DNA from: Nocardioides agariphilus
GTDB lineage: Bacteria; Actinomycetota; Actinomycetes; Propionibacteriales; Nocardioidaceae
Length of the DNA: 40,965 nucleotides
NCBI RefSeq assembly: GCF_015352445.1
Contig: NZ_JADKPO010000041.1
Location: forward strand, 1 to 40,965
Reading direction: 5' to 3'
The translations under genes were made by a program, and so were the position numbers. The notes under the pieces are model-generated. The model was given only the letters and a program-made list of their open reading frames with translations. It was not told where the DNA came from and searched no databases. Within the stretch, counting starts at the first letter, position 1, and each line of letters begins with the position of its first letter. This document shows positions 1 to 8,702 of this stretch, piece after piece.

Positions 1-94
1 GGTTTCGAGACAGGCGCTGGCGCGCCTTCCTCAACCAGCGGCGGGGGCGGCGTGGTCTGGTTTCGAGACAGGCGCTAGCGCGCCTTCCTCAACC
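1..94 (-). repeat. Two copies of REP-like hairpin repeat (family A)
   Basis: Two 36-nt copies lie at 1-36 and 59-94, 58 nt apart. Each begins GGTTTCGAGAC and ends TCCTCAACC around a GC-rich apical palindrome (AGGCGC paired with GCGCCT). They are the reverse complement of the elements near 24018 and 38200. The copies sit just downstream of the stop of the minus-strand DUF349 gene, where their hairpins could help end its transcript (inference). The array may continue beyond the left edge of the window. Confidence 0.85.
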
Positions 95-113
95 AGCGGG
101 CCACTGCGACAAG

Positions 114-1355
114 TCAACCCGAGTAGTCGGACGCCGCGCGCCTGGCCATCTCGAGGAAGGCTTGGCGGGACTCGAGGTTGTCGGCGAGCTCCTTGGACTT
201 CCGCTCGTCGCCGGCCGCCCGGGCCTTGGCGAGATCGGCCTCGATCTTGGCGATGGCGTCCTCGAGCTTGGTGACCATGTCGTCGGCGCGGGCGGACTTC
301 TCCGGGTCGGTGCGGCGCCACTGCTCGTCCTCGACCGCGCGGATGGCCTGCTCCACCTTGCGGATGCGGGCCTCGAGGTCGCGGATCCGCTCCCGGGGCA
401 CCTTGCCTGCCGCATCCCAGCGGTCGGAGATCTCCCGAAACGCGGTCTTGGCGGCGTCGAGGTCGGTGACCGGCACCAACGCCTCCGCCTCGACCAGCAG
501 CTTGTCCTTGACCTCTGCATTGGCGGCGAACTCGGCGTCCTGCGCTGCGTTGGCCGCGTCACGGGCAGCGAAGAAGGAGTCCTGCGCGGCGCGAAACCGC
601 TTCCAGAGCTCCTCGTCGATGTCTCGTGGTGCCGGACCGGCCGCCTTCCAGCGGCGCATCAGCTCGCGGTACTCACCGGAGGTCGGGCCCCAGTCGGTGG
701 AACCGGTGAGTGCTTCGGCGTCCTTCACCAGGCGTTCCTTCACCGATCGCGCGCCCTCGCGCTTCTCGTGCTGCTCGGCGAAGTGGGACTTGCGTGCCTT
801 GGTGTAGGACGTGCGCGCCGTCGAGAAGCGTCGCCACAAGGCGTCGTCGGAGGACCGGTCGATGCGCGGCAGCGCCTTCCACTCGTCGAGGAGCTCGCGC
901 AGGCGGTTGGCGCCGTTGCGCCAGTCGTTGCCCGCCGCGAGCTTCTCGGCCTCGCCGACGATGCGCTCCTTGACGGCCTTGGCCTCTGCCTGCTTCTGGG
1001 CGCGCTCGGCCTTGCGCAGCTCGCGCTGCTCGCCGATCAAGGTCCCGAACGAGTCGAGCCTCTCGACCAGAGCGGCCAGGTCGCCGACCGCGTTGGCGTC
1101 GACGACCTGTGACCGGACGGTCCGGACGGACTCGGCGGCCTCCTCGGGGGACATCACGCCGGACTTGATCCGCTGGTCGAGGAGCTCGACCTCGAACGCG
1201 AGCGCGTCGTAGCGGTCGGTGTAGAACTTCAGGGCCTCCTCGGGCGTCCCCTCGGGGTACTGACCCACCGAGCGCTCGCCGTCGGAGGTCCTCACGAAGA
1301 CGGTGCCGTCGTCGCCGACGCGTCCCCACTCGTGGCCAGACGGTTCAGTGGTCAC
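114..1355 (-). CDS. DUF349 domain-containing protein
   Basis: A 413-residue soluble, charged, largely helical protein with about three DUF349 repeats (roughly residues 125-200, 205-280 and 285-350). Each repeat has the pattern of a conserved Trp followed by a Lys/Arg-rich helix, such as RELLDEWKALPR, RELMRRWKAAGP and REISDRWDAAGK. The C-terminus is coiled-coil-like (KLEDAIAKIEADLAKARAAG). I chose the GTG start at 1355 because GAGGGA lies about 6 nt upstream and because the residues before it look non-coding; an ATG at 1397 is possible. DUF349 proteins have no firmly established biochemical role. It is divergent from the MBL hydrolase with about 170 bp between them, and a TAGCAT box on the minus strand (1438-1433) is a weak promoter candidate. 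Confidence 0.9.
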   Translation of the reverse strand: MTTEPSGHEWGRVGDDGTVFVRTSDGERSVGQYPEGTPEEALKFYTDRYDALAFEVELLDQRIKSGVMSPEEAAESVRTVRSQVVDANAVGDLAALVERLDSFGTLIGEQRELRKAERAQKQAEAKAVKERIVGEAEKLAAGNDWRNGANRLRELLDEWKALPRIDRSSDDALWRRFSTARTSYTKARKSHFAEQHEKREGARSVKERLVKDAEALTGSTDWGPTSGEYRELMRRWKAAGPAPRDIDEELWKRFRAAQDSFFAARDAANAAQDAEFAANAEVKDKLLVEAEALVPVTDLDAAKTAFREISDRWDAAGKVPRERIRDLEARIRKVEQAIRAVEDEQWRRTDPEKSARADDMVTKLEDAIAKIEADLAKARAAGDERKSKELADNLESRQAFLEMARRAASDYSG

Positions 1356-1513
1356 TGCAGTCCCTCGGTCGGTGGGGGTTGGGGCGCTCGGAGGCACCGG
1401 TCAGTCAGCCGGTCGGCCCGCGAGGAGGCACCATGCTAGTCAACGCGGTGGGGTCGGTGCCCTGCCGAGGTCCGCACGTCCGCGCCGATGGGCGCCCGCG
1501 TGTCCGCCCTCGA

Positions 1514-1519
1514 TAGTCT
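1514..1519 (+). promoter_or_regulatory. -10 box (TAGTCT), leaderless promoter of MBL gene
   Basis: TAGTCT ends 6 nt before the GTG start at 1526, so transcription would begin at or next to the start codon. No convincing -35 is visible and there is no Shine-Dalgarno sequence, as expected for a leaderless actinobacterial mRNA. Confidence 0.5.
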
Positions 1520-1525
1520 GCCGGG

Positions 1526-2251
1526 GTGCTGATCGCCGGCTTCCCCGCAGGTCCGTGGGGCACCAACTGCTACGTCGTGGCCACCGGCCCGGGCAGCGAG
1601 TGCGTGGTGATCGACCCTGGCAAGGACGCCGCCGACGGCGTGGCCGAGGTGGTCCGCGAGCACCGGCTCAAGCCTGTTGCCGTGCTCGTCACCCATGGCC
1701 ACGTGGACCACATGTGGTGCGTCGCGCCCGTTGCCGGCACCTACGACGCGACCGCCTGGATCCACCCCGACGACCGACACCTGCTGGCCAACCCGATGGC
1801 CGGAATCTCGCGCGAGACCGCGCAGATGATGCTGGGCGGGAGGCACGAGTTCGCCGAGCCCGACGACGTACGCGAGCTCACCGATGCCCAGCAGCTGGAG
1901 CTGGCCGGACTTACGTTCACCGTCGACCACACTCCCGGCCATACGCGCGGGTCGGTGACCTTCCGATCGCCTTGGGACTCGACGGATCCGGCCAGCGAGG
2001 GCATCTCCGAGGTGATGTTCTCCGGCGACCTGTTGTTCCAGGGGTCGATCGGCCGCACCGACCTGCCGGGCGGCGACCACGCGACGATGCTCCACAGCCT
2101 GCGCACCAAGGTGCTCACGCTCGCGGACGACATCGTGGTGCTGCCCGGCCACGGAGACCAGACATCCATCGGTCGCGAGCGCGCGACCAACCCGTATCTG
2201 CTCGACCTGCAAGGCGACGAGCAGGTCGGACGAGTCACCCGAGGACTGTGA
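1526..2251 (+). CDS. MBL-fold metal-dependent hydrolase (glyoxalase II-like)
   Basis: A 241-residue metallo-beta-lactamase-fold hydrolase. The metal-binding signature THGHVDH is at residues 56-62; later metal ligands are visible in DHTPGHTRGSV, FSGDLLF and LPGHGDQT. The family includes hydroxyacylglutathione hydrolase-like thioesterases, and actinobacterial members beside hisS are usually annotated as generic MBL hydrolases, so the substrate is unknown. The GTG start at 1526 is supported by the TAGTCT -10 box 6 nt upstream. The stop codon is followed after 4 nt by the TTG start of hisS, so the two genes, and aspS behind them, probably form one transcript. Confidence 0.9.
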   Translation: MLIAGFPAGPWGTNCYVVATGPGSECVVIDPGKDAADGVAEVVREHRLKPVAVLVTHGHVDHMWCVAPVAGTYDATAWIHPDDRHLLANPMAGISRETAQMMLGGRHEFAEPDDVRELTDAQQLELAGLTFTVDHTPGHTRGSVTFRSPWDSTDPASEGISEVMFSGDLLFQGSIGRTDLPGGDHATMLHSLRTKVLTLADDIVVLPGHGDQTSIGRERATNPYLLDLQGDEQVGRVTRGL

Positions 2252-2255
2252 ACCC

Positions 2256-3611
2256 TTGAGCAAACCAACGCCGCTGAGCGGCTATCCCGAGTTCCTGCCT
2301 GCCGAGCGGGCGGTGGAGCGCGAGGTGATCGCGCGCCTGGCCCGCACCTTCGAGCTGCACGGGTACGCCAACATCGAGACCCGTGCCGTGGAGCCGCTCG
2401 AGCGGCTGTCGAAGGGCGGCGAGATCGACAAGGAGCTCTACGTACTCCGCCGCCTGCACGCCGACGACCAAGGAGGGGACGCGGGACTGGGGCTGCACTT
2501 CGACCTGACCGTCCCGTTCGCGCGCTACGTGCTGGAGCACGCCGGTCAGCTGGAGTTCCCGTTCCGCCGCTACCAGGTGCAGCCGGCTTGGCGGGGCGAG
2601 CGACCGCAGGAGGGCCGTTACCGCCAGTTCACCCAGATGGACATCGACGTGGTCGGCAAGGACGAGCTGCCCTTCCACTTCGACGTCGAGGTGGTGCGGG
2701 TGATGGTCGAGGCGCTCGGCACGCTGTCGCTGCCGCCGCTGTCCTTCCAGCTCAACAACCGCAAGCTGATCCAGGGTTTCTACCGCGGGCTCGGCGTCCC
2801 AGACGTCACCGCGGCGATCCGGGCCATCGACAAGCTCGACAAGCAGTCACCCGAGTCCGTGGCCGAGCTCCTCGTGAGCAACGCCGGCGCGACACCTGAA
2901 CAGGCGCAGACCTGCCTGACGCTGGCCGAGATCCGGGTCAGCGACACCTCCTTCGTCGAGCGGGTCAGATCCCTCGGCGTCCAGGACGACCTGCTGGAGA
3001 CCGGACTGGCCGAGCTGGCCGCGGTGGTCGAGGGCTGCGCCACCGCAGTCAGCGGCAACCAGGGTCAGGTCACCGTCGAGGCCAACCTCCGCATCGCGCG
3101 CGGCCTCGACTACTACACCGGCACGGTCGTGGAGATCTTCATGGCGGGCTACGAGCGGCTGAAGTCCGTCGGGGCCGGCGGGCGCTACGACGCCCTGGCC
3201 AGCGACGGCCGCACGACCTACCCAGGCGTGGGCGTCTCCTTCGGCGTCTCCCGGACGCTGGTGCCGCTGATCGCCGAGGGCGTGCTGCGCGGCAGCCGCC
3301 CGGTCCCGAGCGCCGTCCTGGTCGCCCTCGCCGACGAGGACTCCCGCGCATCCGCCCAGGAGGTCGCGGACCGACTGCGTCGTCGCGGCATCCCCACCGA
3401 GGTGGCCGCCAGCCCGCAGAAGTTCGGCAAGCAGATCCGCTACGCGGAGCGACGCGGCATTCCCTACGTCTGGTTCGAGCAGCCCGACGGTGGGCACGAG
3501 GTCAAGGACATCCGCAGCGGCGACCAAGGCGCTGCCGACCCTGACGCCTGGACCCCGCCTGCCGAGGACCTCCACCAGACGATCGTCAGCAATACAAGGG
3601 AGAATCAGTGA
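2256..3611 (+). CDS. hisS: Histidine--tRNA ligase
   Basis: A 451-residue class II aminoacyl-tRNA synthetase that charges tRNA-His in the cytoplasm. Visible signatures are the histidine-specific LDYYTGTV motif at about residues 284-291, motif 2 ([13 protein letters not shown], about residues 124-136) and motif 3 (GAGGRYDAL). A C-terminal anticodon-binding domain follows (AEDLHQTI near the end). It begins at a TTG at 2256, 4 nt after the upstream hydrolase stop, which suggests translational coupling; no better start is present because the conserved N-terminus ([10 protein letters not shown]) begins almost at once. The last 4 nt overlap the GTG start of aspS. The hisS-aspS pairing is common in bacteria. 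Confidence 0.97.
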   Translation: MSKPTPLSGYPEFLPAERAVEREVIARLARTFELHGYANIETRAVEPLERLSKGGEIDKELYVLRRLHADDQGGDAGLGLHFDLTVPFARYVLEHAGQLEFPFRRYQVQPAWRGERPQEGRYRQFTQMDIDVVGKDELPFHFDVEVVRVMVEALGTLSLPPLSFQLNNRKLIQGFYRGLGVPDVTAAIRAIDKLDKQSPESVAELLVSNAGATPEQAQTCLTLAEIRVSDTSFVERVRSLGVQDDLLETGLAELAAVVEGCATAVSGNQGQVTVEANLRIARGLDYYTGTVVEIFMAGYERLKSVGAGGRYDALASDGRTTYPGVGVSFGVSRTLVPLIAEGVLRGSRPVPSAVLVALADEDSRASAQEVADRLRRRGIPTEVAASPQKFGKQIRYAERRGIPYVWFEQPDGGHEVKDIRSGDQGAADPDAWTPPAEDLHQTIVSNTRENQ

Positions 3612-5398
3612 TCCGCACCCACGACGCCGGCCACCTCACAGCCGCCGACGCCGGACAGACCGTCACCCTGGCAGGCTGGGTCGCCCGCCGCCGCGACCAC
3701 GGGGGAGTGGCCTTCTTGGACCTCCGCGAGGCGAGCGGCGTAGCCCAGGTGGTGGTGCGCGACGAGGCGGTGGCCCACAGCCTGCGCAGCGAGTACTGCA
3801 TCGCTGTCACCGGCACGGTCCAGCTGCGACCGGAGGGCAACGCCAACCCCAACCTGCCGTCGGGGGAGGTCGAGGTGATCGCCGACACCGTCGAGGTGCT
3901 CAGCGCGGCAGCGCCGCTGCCCTTCCCGATCGACGACGCCGGATCGCAGAAGGGCGGCGACGTGGGGGAGGAGGCTCGGCTCCGGCACCGCTACCTCGAT
4001 CTTCGCCGCACCGGTCCCAACCAGGCGCTGCGGCTGCGAAGCAAGGTCAACAAGACCGCTCGCGACGTGCTGGACCGCCATGGCTTCGTCGAGGTCGAGA
4101 CGCCGACGCTGACCCGCAGCACGCCCGAAGGTGCACGCGACTTCCTCGTGCCAGCGCGGCTGCAGCCCGGCAGCTGGTACGCCCTGCCCCAGAGCCCCCA
4201 GCTGTTCAAGCAGCTGCTGATGGTGGCCGGCATGGAGCGCTACTTCCAGATCGCCCGCTGCTACCGCGACGAGGACTTCCGCGCAGACCGTCAGCCGGAG
4301 TTCACCCAGCTCGACATCGAGATGAGCTTCGTCGACCAAGACGACGTGCTCGCCGTCTCCGAGGAGGTGCTGGTCGCGCTGTGGTCGCTGATCGGCGTCC
4401 AGCTCGATACGCCGTTCCCGCGGATGACCTATGCCGAGGCGATGGCGCGGTTCGGCTCCGACAAGCCCGACCTGCGCCTGGGACTCGAGCTCGTCGAGTG
4501 CACCGACTACTTCGCGGACACGCCATTTCGGGTGTTCCAGAGCCCCTACGTCGGCGCGGTCGTCATGCCGGGCGGCGCGAGCCAGCCGCGCAAGCAGCTC
4601 GACGCGTGGCAGGAGTGGGCCAAGCAGCGCGGCGCGCGAGGGCTGGCCTATGTGCTCTTCGGGGAGGACGGCGAGCTCGGTGGGCCGGTCGCCAAGAACC
4701 TCAGCGAGCAGGAGCGTGCCGGGCTCGCCGCGCATATCGGTGCCAAGCCGGGTGACTGCGCGTTCTTCGCCGCCGGCCCCGTCAAGAGCAGCCGAGCACT
4801 GTTGGGCGCGGCCCGCTTGGAGATCGGGCGCCGTGGTGGCCTCATCGACGAGGAGGCCTGGAGCTTCTTGTGGGTGGTCGACGCTCCGCTGTTCGAGCCC
4901 GCCGACGAGGCGACCGCGGCCGGCGACGTCGCCGTCGGCAGCGGGGCCTGGACCGCCGTGCACCACGCCTTCACCTCGCCGCAGGATCTCGACACCTTCG
5001 ACCGCGACCCCGGCAACGCGCTGGCATGGGCCTACGACATCGTCTGCAACGGCAACGAGATAGGCGGCGGGTCGATCCGTATCCACCGCGACGACATCCA
5101 GAGGCGAGTCTTCGCGATCATGGGCCTCGACGAGGCGGAGGCGACCGAGAAGTTCGGGTTCCTCCTGGAGGCTTTCAAGTACGGCGCCCCTCCGCACGGC
5201 GGTCTTGCGTTCGGCTGGGACCGGATCGTCGCGCTGCTCGCACGCACCGACTCCATCCGCGACGTGATCGCGTTCCCCAAGTCCGGCGGTGGGTTCGACC
5301 CCTTGACGGCCGCTCCGGCGCCGATCACCGCTGAACAGCGCAAGGAGGCGGGCGTCGATGCCGTGCCTTCGAGCAAGGAAGACCTGACGCCTTCCTGA
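3608..5398 (+). CDS. aspS: Aspartate--tRNA ligase
   Basis: A 596-residue bacterial-type AspRS. It has an N-terminal OB-fold anticodon-binding domain (residues 1-105, [14 protein letters not shown]), a class II catalytic core with motif 2 ([15 protein letters not shown], about residues 224-238), the bacterial GAD insertion (about 290-410) and motif 3 (GLAFGWDRI, about 532-540). It charges tRNA-Asp. Many actinobacteria also use a non-discriminating AspRS for tRNA-Asn with GatCAB; I cannot decide that here. The GTG start overlaps the hisS stop by 4 nt and has GGGAG about 6 nt upstream. The length is normal for the bacterial family. Confidence 0.97.
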   Translation: MIRTHDAGHLTAADAGQTVTLAGWVARRRDHGGVAFLDLREASGVAQVVVRDEAVAHSLRSEYCIAVTGTVQLRPEGNANPNLPSGEVEVIADTVEVLSAAAPLPFPIDDAGSQKGGDVGEEARLRHRYLDLRRTGPNQALRLRSKVNKTARDVLDRHGFVEVETPTLTRSTPEGARDFLVPARLQPGSWYALPQSPQLFKQLLMVAGMERYFQIARCYRDEDFRADRQPEFTQLDIEMSFVDQDDVLAVSEEVLVALWSLIGVQLDTPFPRMTYAEAMARFGSDKPDLRLGLELVECTDYFADTPFRVFQSPYVGAVVMPGGASQPRKQLDAWQEWAKQRGARGLAYVLFGEDGELGGPVAKNLSEQERAGLAAHIGAKPGDCAFFAAGPVKSSRALLGAARLEIGRRGGLIDEEAWSFLWVVDAPLFEPADEATAAGDVAVGSGAWTAVHHAFTSPQDLDTFDRDPGNALAWAYDIVCNGNEIGGGSIRIHRDDIQRRVFAIMGLDEAEATEKFGFLLEAFKYGAPPHGGLAFGWDRIVALLARTDSIRDVIAFPKSGGGFDPLTAAPAPITAEQRKEAGVDAVPSSKEDLTPS

Positions 5399-5420
5399 GT
5401 GGCGTATCCGCAGGTGAGAT

Positions 5421-5452
5421 GCCGTGTCGAGGGCAAAATCGGTTGACACGGC
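5421..5452 (+). promoter_or_regulatory. Inverted repeat with TTGACA, between aspS and ABC importer
   Basis: GCCGTGTCGA (5421-5430) pairs with TTGACACGGC (5443-5452) over 10 positions including one G-U, with a 12-nt loop. The right arm contains a consensus-like -35 (TTGACA, 5443-5448); the best -10 downstream is TTGAAT (5468-5473) at a long 19-nt spacing. It lies 22 nt after the aspS stop and 242 nt before the permease gene. It could be an operator over a promoter for the transporter or an aspS terminator without a T-run. Another possible -10 (TAGTGT) is at 5554-5559. The rest of this 296-nt gap shows nothing I recognise. Confidence 0.4.
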
Positions 5453-5694
5453 AGCTCAGGCGCGCAGTTGAATGATTTCCTGTCGCGGGGCATTGCAACG
5501 CGCTGGTATCAATTCGTTACCTCCCCGATGCTCAACATCGTCTGCTGTTCGTCTAGTGTCCCGGTTCGGATGCCTGCCTGTGTCCCGGGTCACGATCGTG
5601 CGTGCTGACTACCTTCGAACCCCGGGTCTCTGGCAGGTCGCCAACGGGGGTGTGACCGCGAGACCGCAGCAGTGACGACCAAGATTGGGGCGAC

Positions 5695-6696
5695 ATGGCG
5701 CTGACACCGTTGGAGATGCAAGCTCCAGAACTAGCGGAACCGCCGAACCCCGAAGCAGAAGCAGAGATCGCTGGTCGATCGCCCTTCCAGATCGCGATGG
5801 GCCGCCTGCGCTCCGACAAGGTGGCCATCGTCTGCGCGGCCATCGTGGTCATCTTCATCCTGATCGCGGTCTTCGCGCCCCTGCTGACCAGACTGTTCGG
5901 TGTCGAGGTCCGCGCGGGCGACCCGTCGACCGACACCGACATCTTCAACTTCCCCGTCATCGGCCCGCCCGACCACGGCTTCACCTGGAAGGCGCCGCTC
6001 GGCCTGGCGCCCGACACCGGTGACGACAACCTCGCCGAGTGGCTCTACGGCGCGCGCACCTCGCTGATGATCGCGAGCATCTCGACGGTCTTCGCCACGC
6101 TGATCGGCATCACCATCGGCCTGGTCGCCGGGTTCAGCCGCGGCTGGCTCGACCGGGTCATCTCCTTCGTCATCGACGTCTTCTTGTCGCTGCCGTTCCT
6201 GCTGGCCGCGCTGGCCGTCGCGCCGATCATCGTGCTGCGCTTCAGCGACCGGCCGGGCCTGCTCAAGTGGGCGACCTTCTTCTCACTCATCTTCATCCTG
6301 ATCATCACTGGCTGGATGCAGCTGGCCCGACTGATCCGCGGCGAGGTGCTCTCGCTGCGCGAGCGCGAGTTCATCCAGGCTGCCCGCGTGATGGGCGTCC
6401 CGACGCGCCAGATCCTGTTCAAGGAGCTGTTGCCCAACATGGTGGCGCCGATCGTGGTGTCGTTCTCCTTGACGCTGCCCGCGATCGTCACAGCGGAGGC
6501 GGGTCTGTCCTACCTCGGCATCGGTGTCATCGGCCAGCCGTCTTGGGGGCAGACCGTCCTCAAGGCCGTGCCGTACTTCGACACCTACCCGCTCTACCTC
6601 TACGCGCCCGTGCTCGGGATCTTCGTCCTGGTCGTGGCGCTCAACCTGCTCGGAGACGCCATTCGTGACGCCTTCGACCCCAAGACTCGACGGTGA
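5695..6696 (+). CDS. Peptide/nickel-type ABC transporter permease (DppC/OppC family)
   Basis: A 333-residue inner-membrane permease. A hydrophilic N-terminus (about 35 residues) leads to a first membrane helix (VAIVCAAIVVIFILIAVFA), a periplasmic loop with the family's N-terminal domain, and about five further helices. The cytoplasmic EAA-type loop (REFIQAARVMGVPTRQILF) that docks on the ATPases is clear. It pairs with the DppB-type permease at 8703-9698, although the lipoprotein gene lies between them. The ATG at 5695 has only a weak purine-rich stretch (GGGGC) upstream. It is the first gene of the importer operon. Confidence 0.93.
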   Translation: MALTPLEMQAPELAEPPNPEAEAEIAGRSPFQIAMGRLRSDKVAIVCAAIVVIFILIAVFAPLLTRLFGVEVRAGDPSTDTDIFNFPVIGPPDHGFTWKAPLGLAPDTGDDNLAEWLYGARTSLMIASISTVFATLIGITIGLVAGFSRGWLDRVISFVIDVFLSLPFLLAALAVAPIIVLRFSDRPGLLKWATFFSLIFILIITGWMQLARLIRGEVLSLREREFIQAARVMGVPTRQILFKELLPNMVAPIVVSFSLTLPAIVTAEAGLSYLGIGVIGQPSWGQTVLKAVPYFDTYPLYLYAPVLGIFVLVVALNLLGDAIRDAFDPKTRR

Positions 6697-6755
6697 GACT
6701 GAACACCGTTCGAGAGGCATCATCGATTAGCCCTAGAAAGGTGGGGAACACCCTG

Positions 6756-8507
6756 ATGCGACTCAAGAAGTCCGCAGTAGCCATCCTTGCTACTGCTTCA
6801 CTCCTGGCGCTCGCCGCTTGCGGCGGCAGCTCAGACAGCAACTCCGACAAGCCGGTCCCGACACAGGGGGAAGGCGGTGGCGCGGGTGCGGGCAAGAACC
6901 CCGATCTGAAGGCACCGCGTGCGGTTCCCGACGACGCGGCTCCCGGCGGCACCGCAACCGTCCTGACGGCGGTCGTGCCCTTCACGCTGGACCCCACCCG
7001 GGCGTACTACACCGACTCCACCGCGATCATGAACCTGGTCACCAGGGCCCTGACGCAGTACGTCTACGACCCCGACACCAACGACATGGTCCTGGCGCCC
7101 GACATGGCCACGGACCTGGGTCGTCCCAACGAGGACAACACCGAGTGGACCTTCACGCTGCGTGACGGCCTCAAGTACGAGGACGGCACCGACGTCAAGG
7201 CCGAGGACGTCGCCTACGCCATCTCCCGGTCGTTCGCGATCGAGGAGCTGCCGGACGGCCCGACCTACCAGTTGCAGTTCTTCCAGGACGGCGACACCTA
7301 CAAGGGCCCCTACAAGGACAAGTCCCCCTACAAGGGCGTCACCGTGAGCGGCAACGACATCACCATCAAGATGTCGCAGCCCTTCCCCGAGATGGACTAC
7401 TACGCGTCCTTCCCGGTGTTCACCGGCATTCCTGCCGCCAAGGACACCAAGGAGGAGTACGGCAACCACCCGCTGGCAACCGGTCCTTACATGTTCGAGG
7501 ACTACAAGCCGGGTTCGTCTCTGACCCTGGTCAAGAACCCCAACTGGGACCCCAACACCGACCCGGGCCGCATCCAGTCCGTCGACAAGTGGGTCTTCAA
7601 GTTCGGTGAGGACACCGCCAAGATCGAGAACACGATCGTGTCCGACACCGGCGAGGGCCAGACCACGCTGTCCTACGACAACATCACGCCGCCGACCTAC
7701 AAGAAGATCACTGCCGAGGGTGGCGACCGCCTGGTCACCGGCACCTCGCCGTGCACCTACATGTGGTACCTCGACATGCGCAAGATCACTGACATCAACG
7801 TGCGCAAGGCGATCGGCTACGCCTACCCCTACGAGGACGTCTGGAAGGCCACCGGCGAGATCGTGGGTCTGACCCGCGTGCCGGGTACCAGCATCCTGCC
7901 TCCGGGCACCGCTGGTCGCGTCGACTACGACGTGCTGGGCATCAAGGGTCAGAACACCGACCCGGAGAAGGCGAAGGAGCTGCTGGCTGCGGCCAACGCC
8001 GACGGCTACGAGATCAAGTTCCTCTACGCGACCGACGACCCGCTGTCGGTGGCCGGCAAGGACCAGATCGTCAAGGGCCTCGAGGCCGGTGGCTTCACCG
8101 CGACCCCGATCGCCTCGACGTCGGAGAAGATCCGTGAGGCTCGCTCCGACCCGGACAGCCCGATCAACGTCCGTTCGAGCGGTTGGTGCTCGGACTGGCC
8201 GTCGGGTGGCTCGTGGTTCCCGGCTCAGTGGGACGGCGCGCTTGCCGACCTCGAGGGCATGCCGAACCCGTCGATGTTCGTCGAGGCCGACGCCGACGCC
8301 AAGCAGAAGGAGATCCTGGCGATGGACGCCAACGATGTTCCCGCCGCTTGGGGTGAGTTCGACAAGTTCATCGAGGAGACCTACTACCCGGCGGTCGTGA
8401 CCGGCTACTCCGGCACCGCGATCATCCGTGGGTCCAAGATCGGTGGCATGTACAACGACTCCGTTCGTGGCATGCCGACCTTCGCGGACATGTACATCAC
8501 CCAGTAA
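6756..8507 (+). CDS. ABC transporter substrate-binding lipoprotein (SBP_bac_5 family)
   Basis: A 583-residue secreted lipoprotein. A type II signal peptide ends in LLALAAC with lipidated Cys22, followed by a Ser/Gly/Pro-rich linker to about residue 70 and the family-5 solute-binding fold (FTLDPTRAYY, EWTFTLRDGLKYEDGT, LATGPYMFEDY). These receptors bind oligopeptides or similar ligands outside the membrane and deliver them to the DppB/DppC permeases; the ligand here is unknown. I chose the ATG at 6756 because it starts directly at the signal peptide and has AAAGGTGGGG upstream; an in-frame GTG at 6693 would add a non-signal extension. Lys- and Asp-rich codons with few rare codons suggest high expression. 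Two strong hairpins follow the stop. Confidence 0.95.
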   Translation: MRLKKSAVAILATASLLALAACGGSSDSNSDKPVPTQGEGGGAGAGKNPDLKAPRAVPDDAAPGGTATVLTAVVPFTLDPTRAYYTDSTAIMNLVTRALTQYVYDPDTNDMVLAPDMATDLGRPNEDNTEWTFTLRDGLKYEDGTDVKAEDVAYAISRSFAIEELPDGPTYQLQFFQDGDTYKGPYKDKSPYKGVTVSGNDITIKMSQPFPEMDYYASFPVFTGIPAAKDTKEEYGNHPLATGPYMFEDYKPGSSLTLVKNPNWDPNTDPGRIQSVDKWVFKFGEDTAKIENTIVSDTGEGQTTLSYDNITPPTYKKITAEGGDRLVTGTSPCTYMWYLDMRKITDINVRKAIGYAYPYEDVWKATGEIVGLTRVPGTSILPPGTAGRVDYDVLGIKGQNTDPEKAKELLAAANADGYEIKFLYATDDPLSVAGKDQIVKGLEAGGFTATPIASTSEKIREARSDPDSPINVRSSGWCSDWPSGGSWFPAQWDGALADLEGMPNPSMFVEADADAKQKEILAMDANDVPAAWGEFDKFIEETYYPAVVTGYSGTAIIRGSKIGGMYNDSVRGMPTFADMYITQ

Positions 8508-8544
8508 GCACGCTTGACTGAAGTGATGACCTCGAGATGACAAA

Positions 8545-8636
8545 GGCCGTCCGGCCGACCAGAGGTGGAGAACCCTCCGCCGAAGGTCGGTCGGGCGGTC
8601 GCTCGGCGGGTGGCCCGCTCACGTGAGCGGGCCACC
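8545..8636 (+). promoter_or_regulatory. Two tandem mRNA hairpins between lipoprotein and permease genes
   Basis: The first stem pairs 8545-8560 with 8585-8600 (16 positions, three G-U) around a 24-nt loop. The second is a perfect 28-nt palindrome at 8609-8636 (arm GGTGGCCCGCTCAC), folding as a 12-bp stem with an ACGT loop. No T-run follows. Such structures after a binding-protein gene typically stabilise the upstream mRNA or attenuate transcription into the permease gene, giving excess receptor; that role is inferred here. Confidence 0.7.
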
Positions 8637-8702
8637 TGACCGGGCCAAGGCCCCGGAAAGAGCCATCGGGGTCCACATCGAGCAGACAAGGAGCAGCGCC
8701 AG

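Noticed and set aside
3605-5449. Long minus-strand open frame (614 codons) antisense to aspS
   Set aside because: It is a GC-driven shadow: it overlaps a clear AspRS on the other strand, has no recognisable domain and reads as low-complexity Arg/Val/Asp-rich sequence.
5399-5694. Riboswitch or T-box upstream of the importer
   Set aside because: I looked for T-box and common metabolite-riboswitch consensus sequences and saw none; only an inverted repeat is present.
6693-6755. GTG at 6693 as the start of the binding lipoprotein
   Set aside because: It would bury the signal peptide behind 21 residues; the ATG at 6756 has an SD and begins the lipoprotein signal directly.
6831-8543. Long minus-strand open frame (570 codons) antisense to the lipoprotein gene
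   Set aside because: The plus strand encodes an intact lipoprotein with signal peptide; the antisense product has no family signature.
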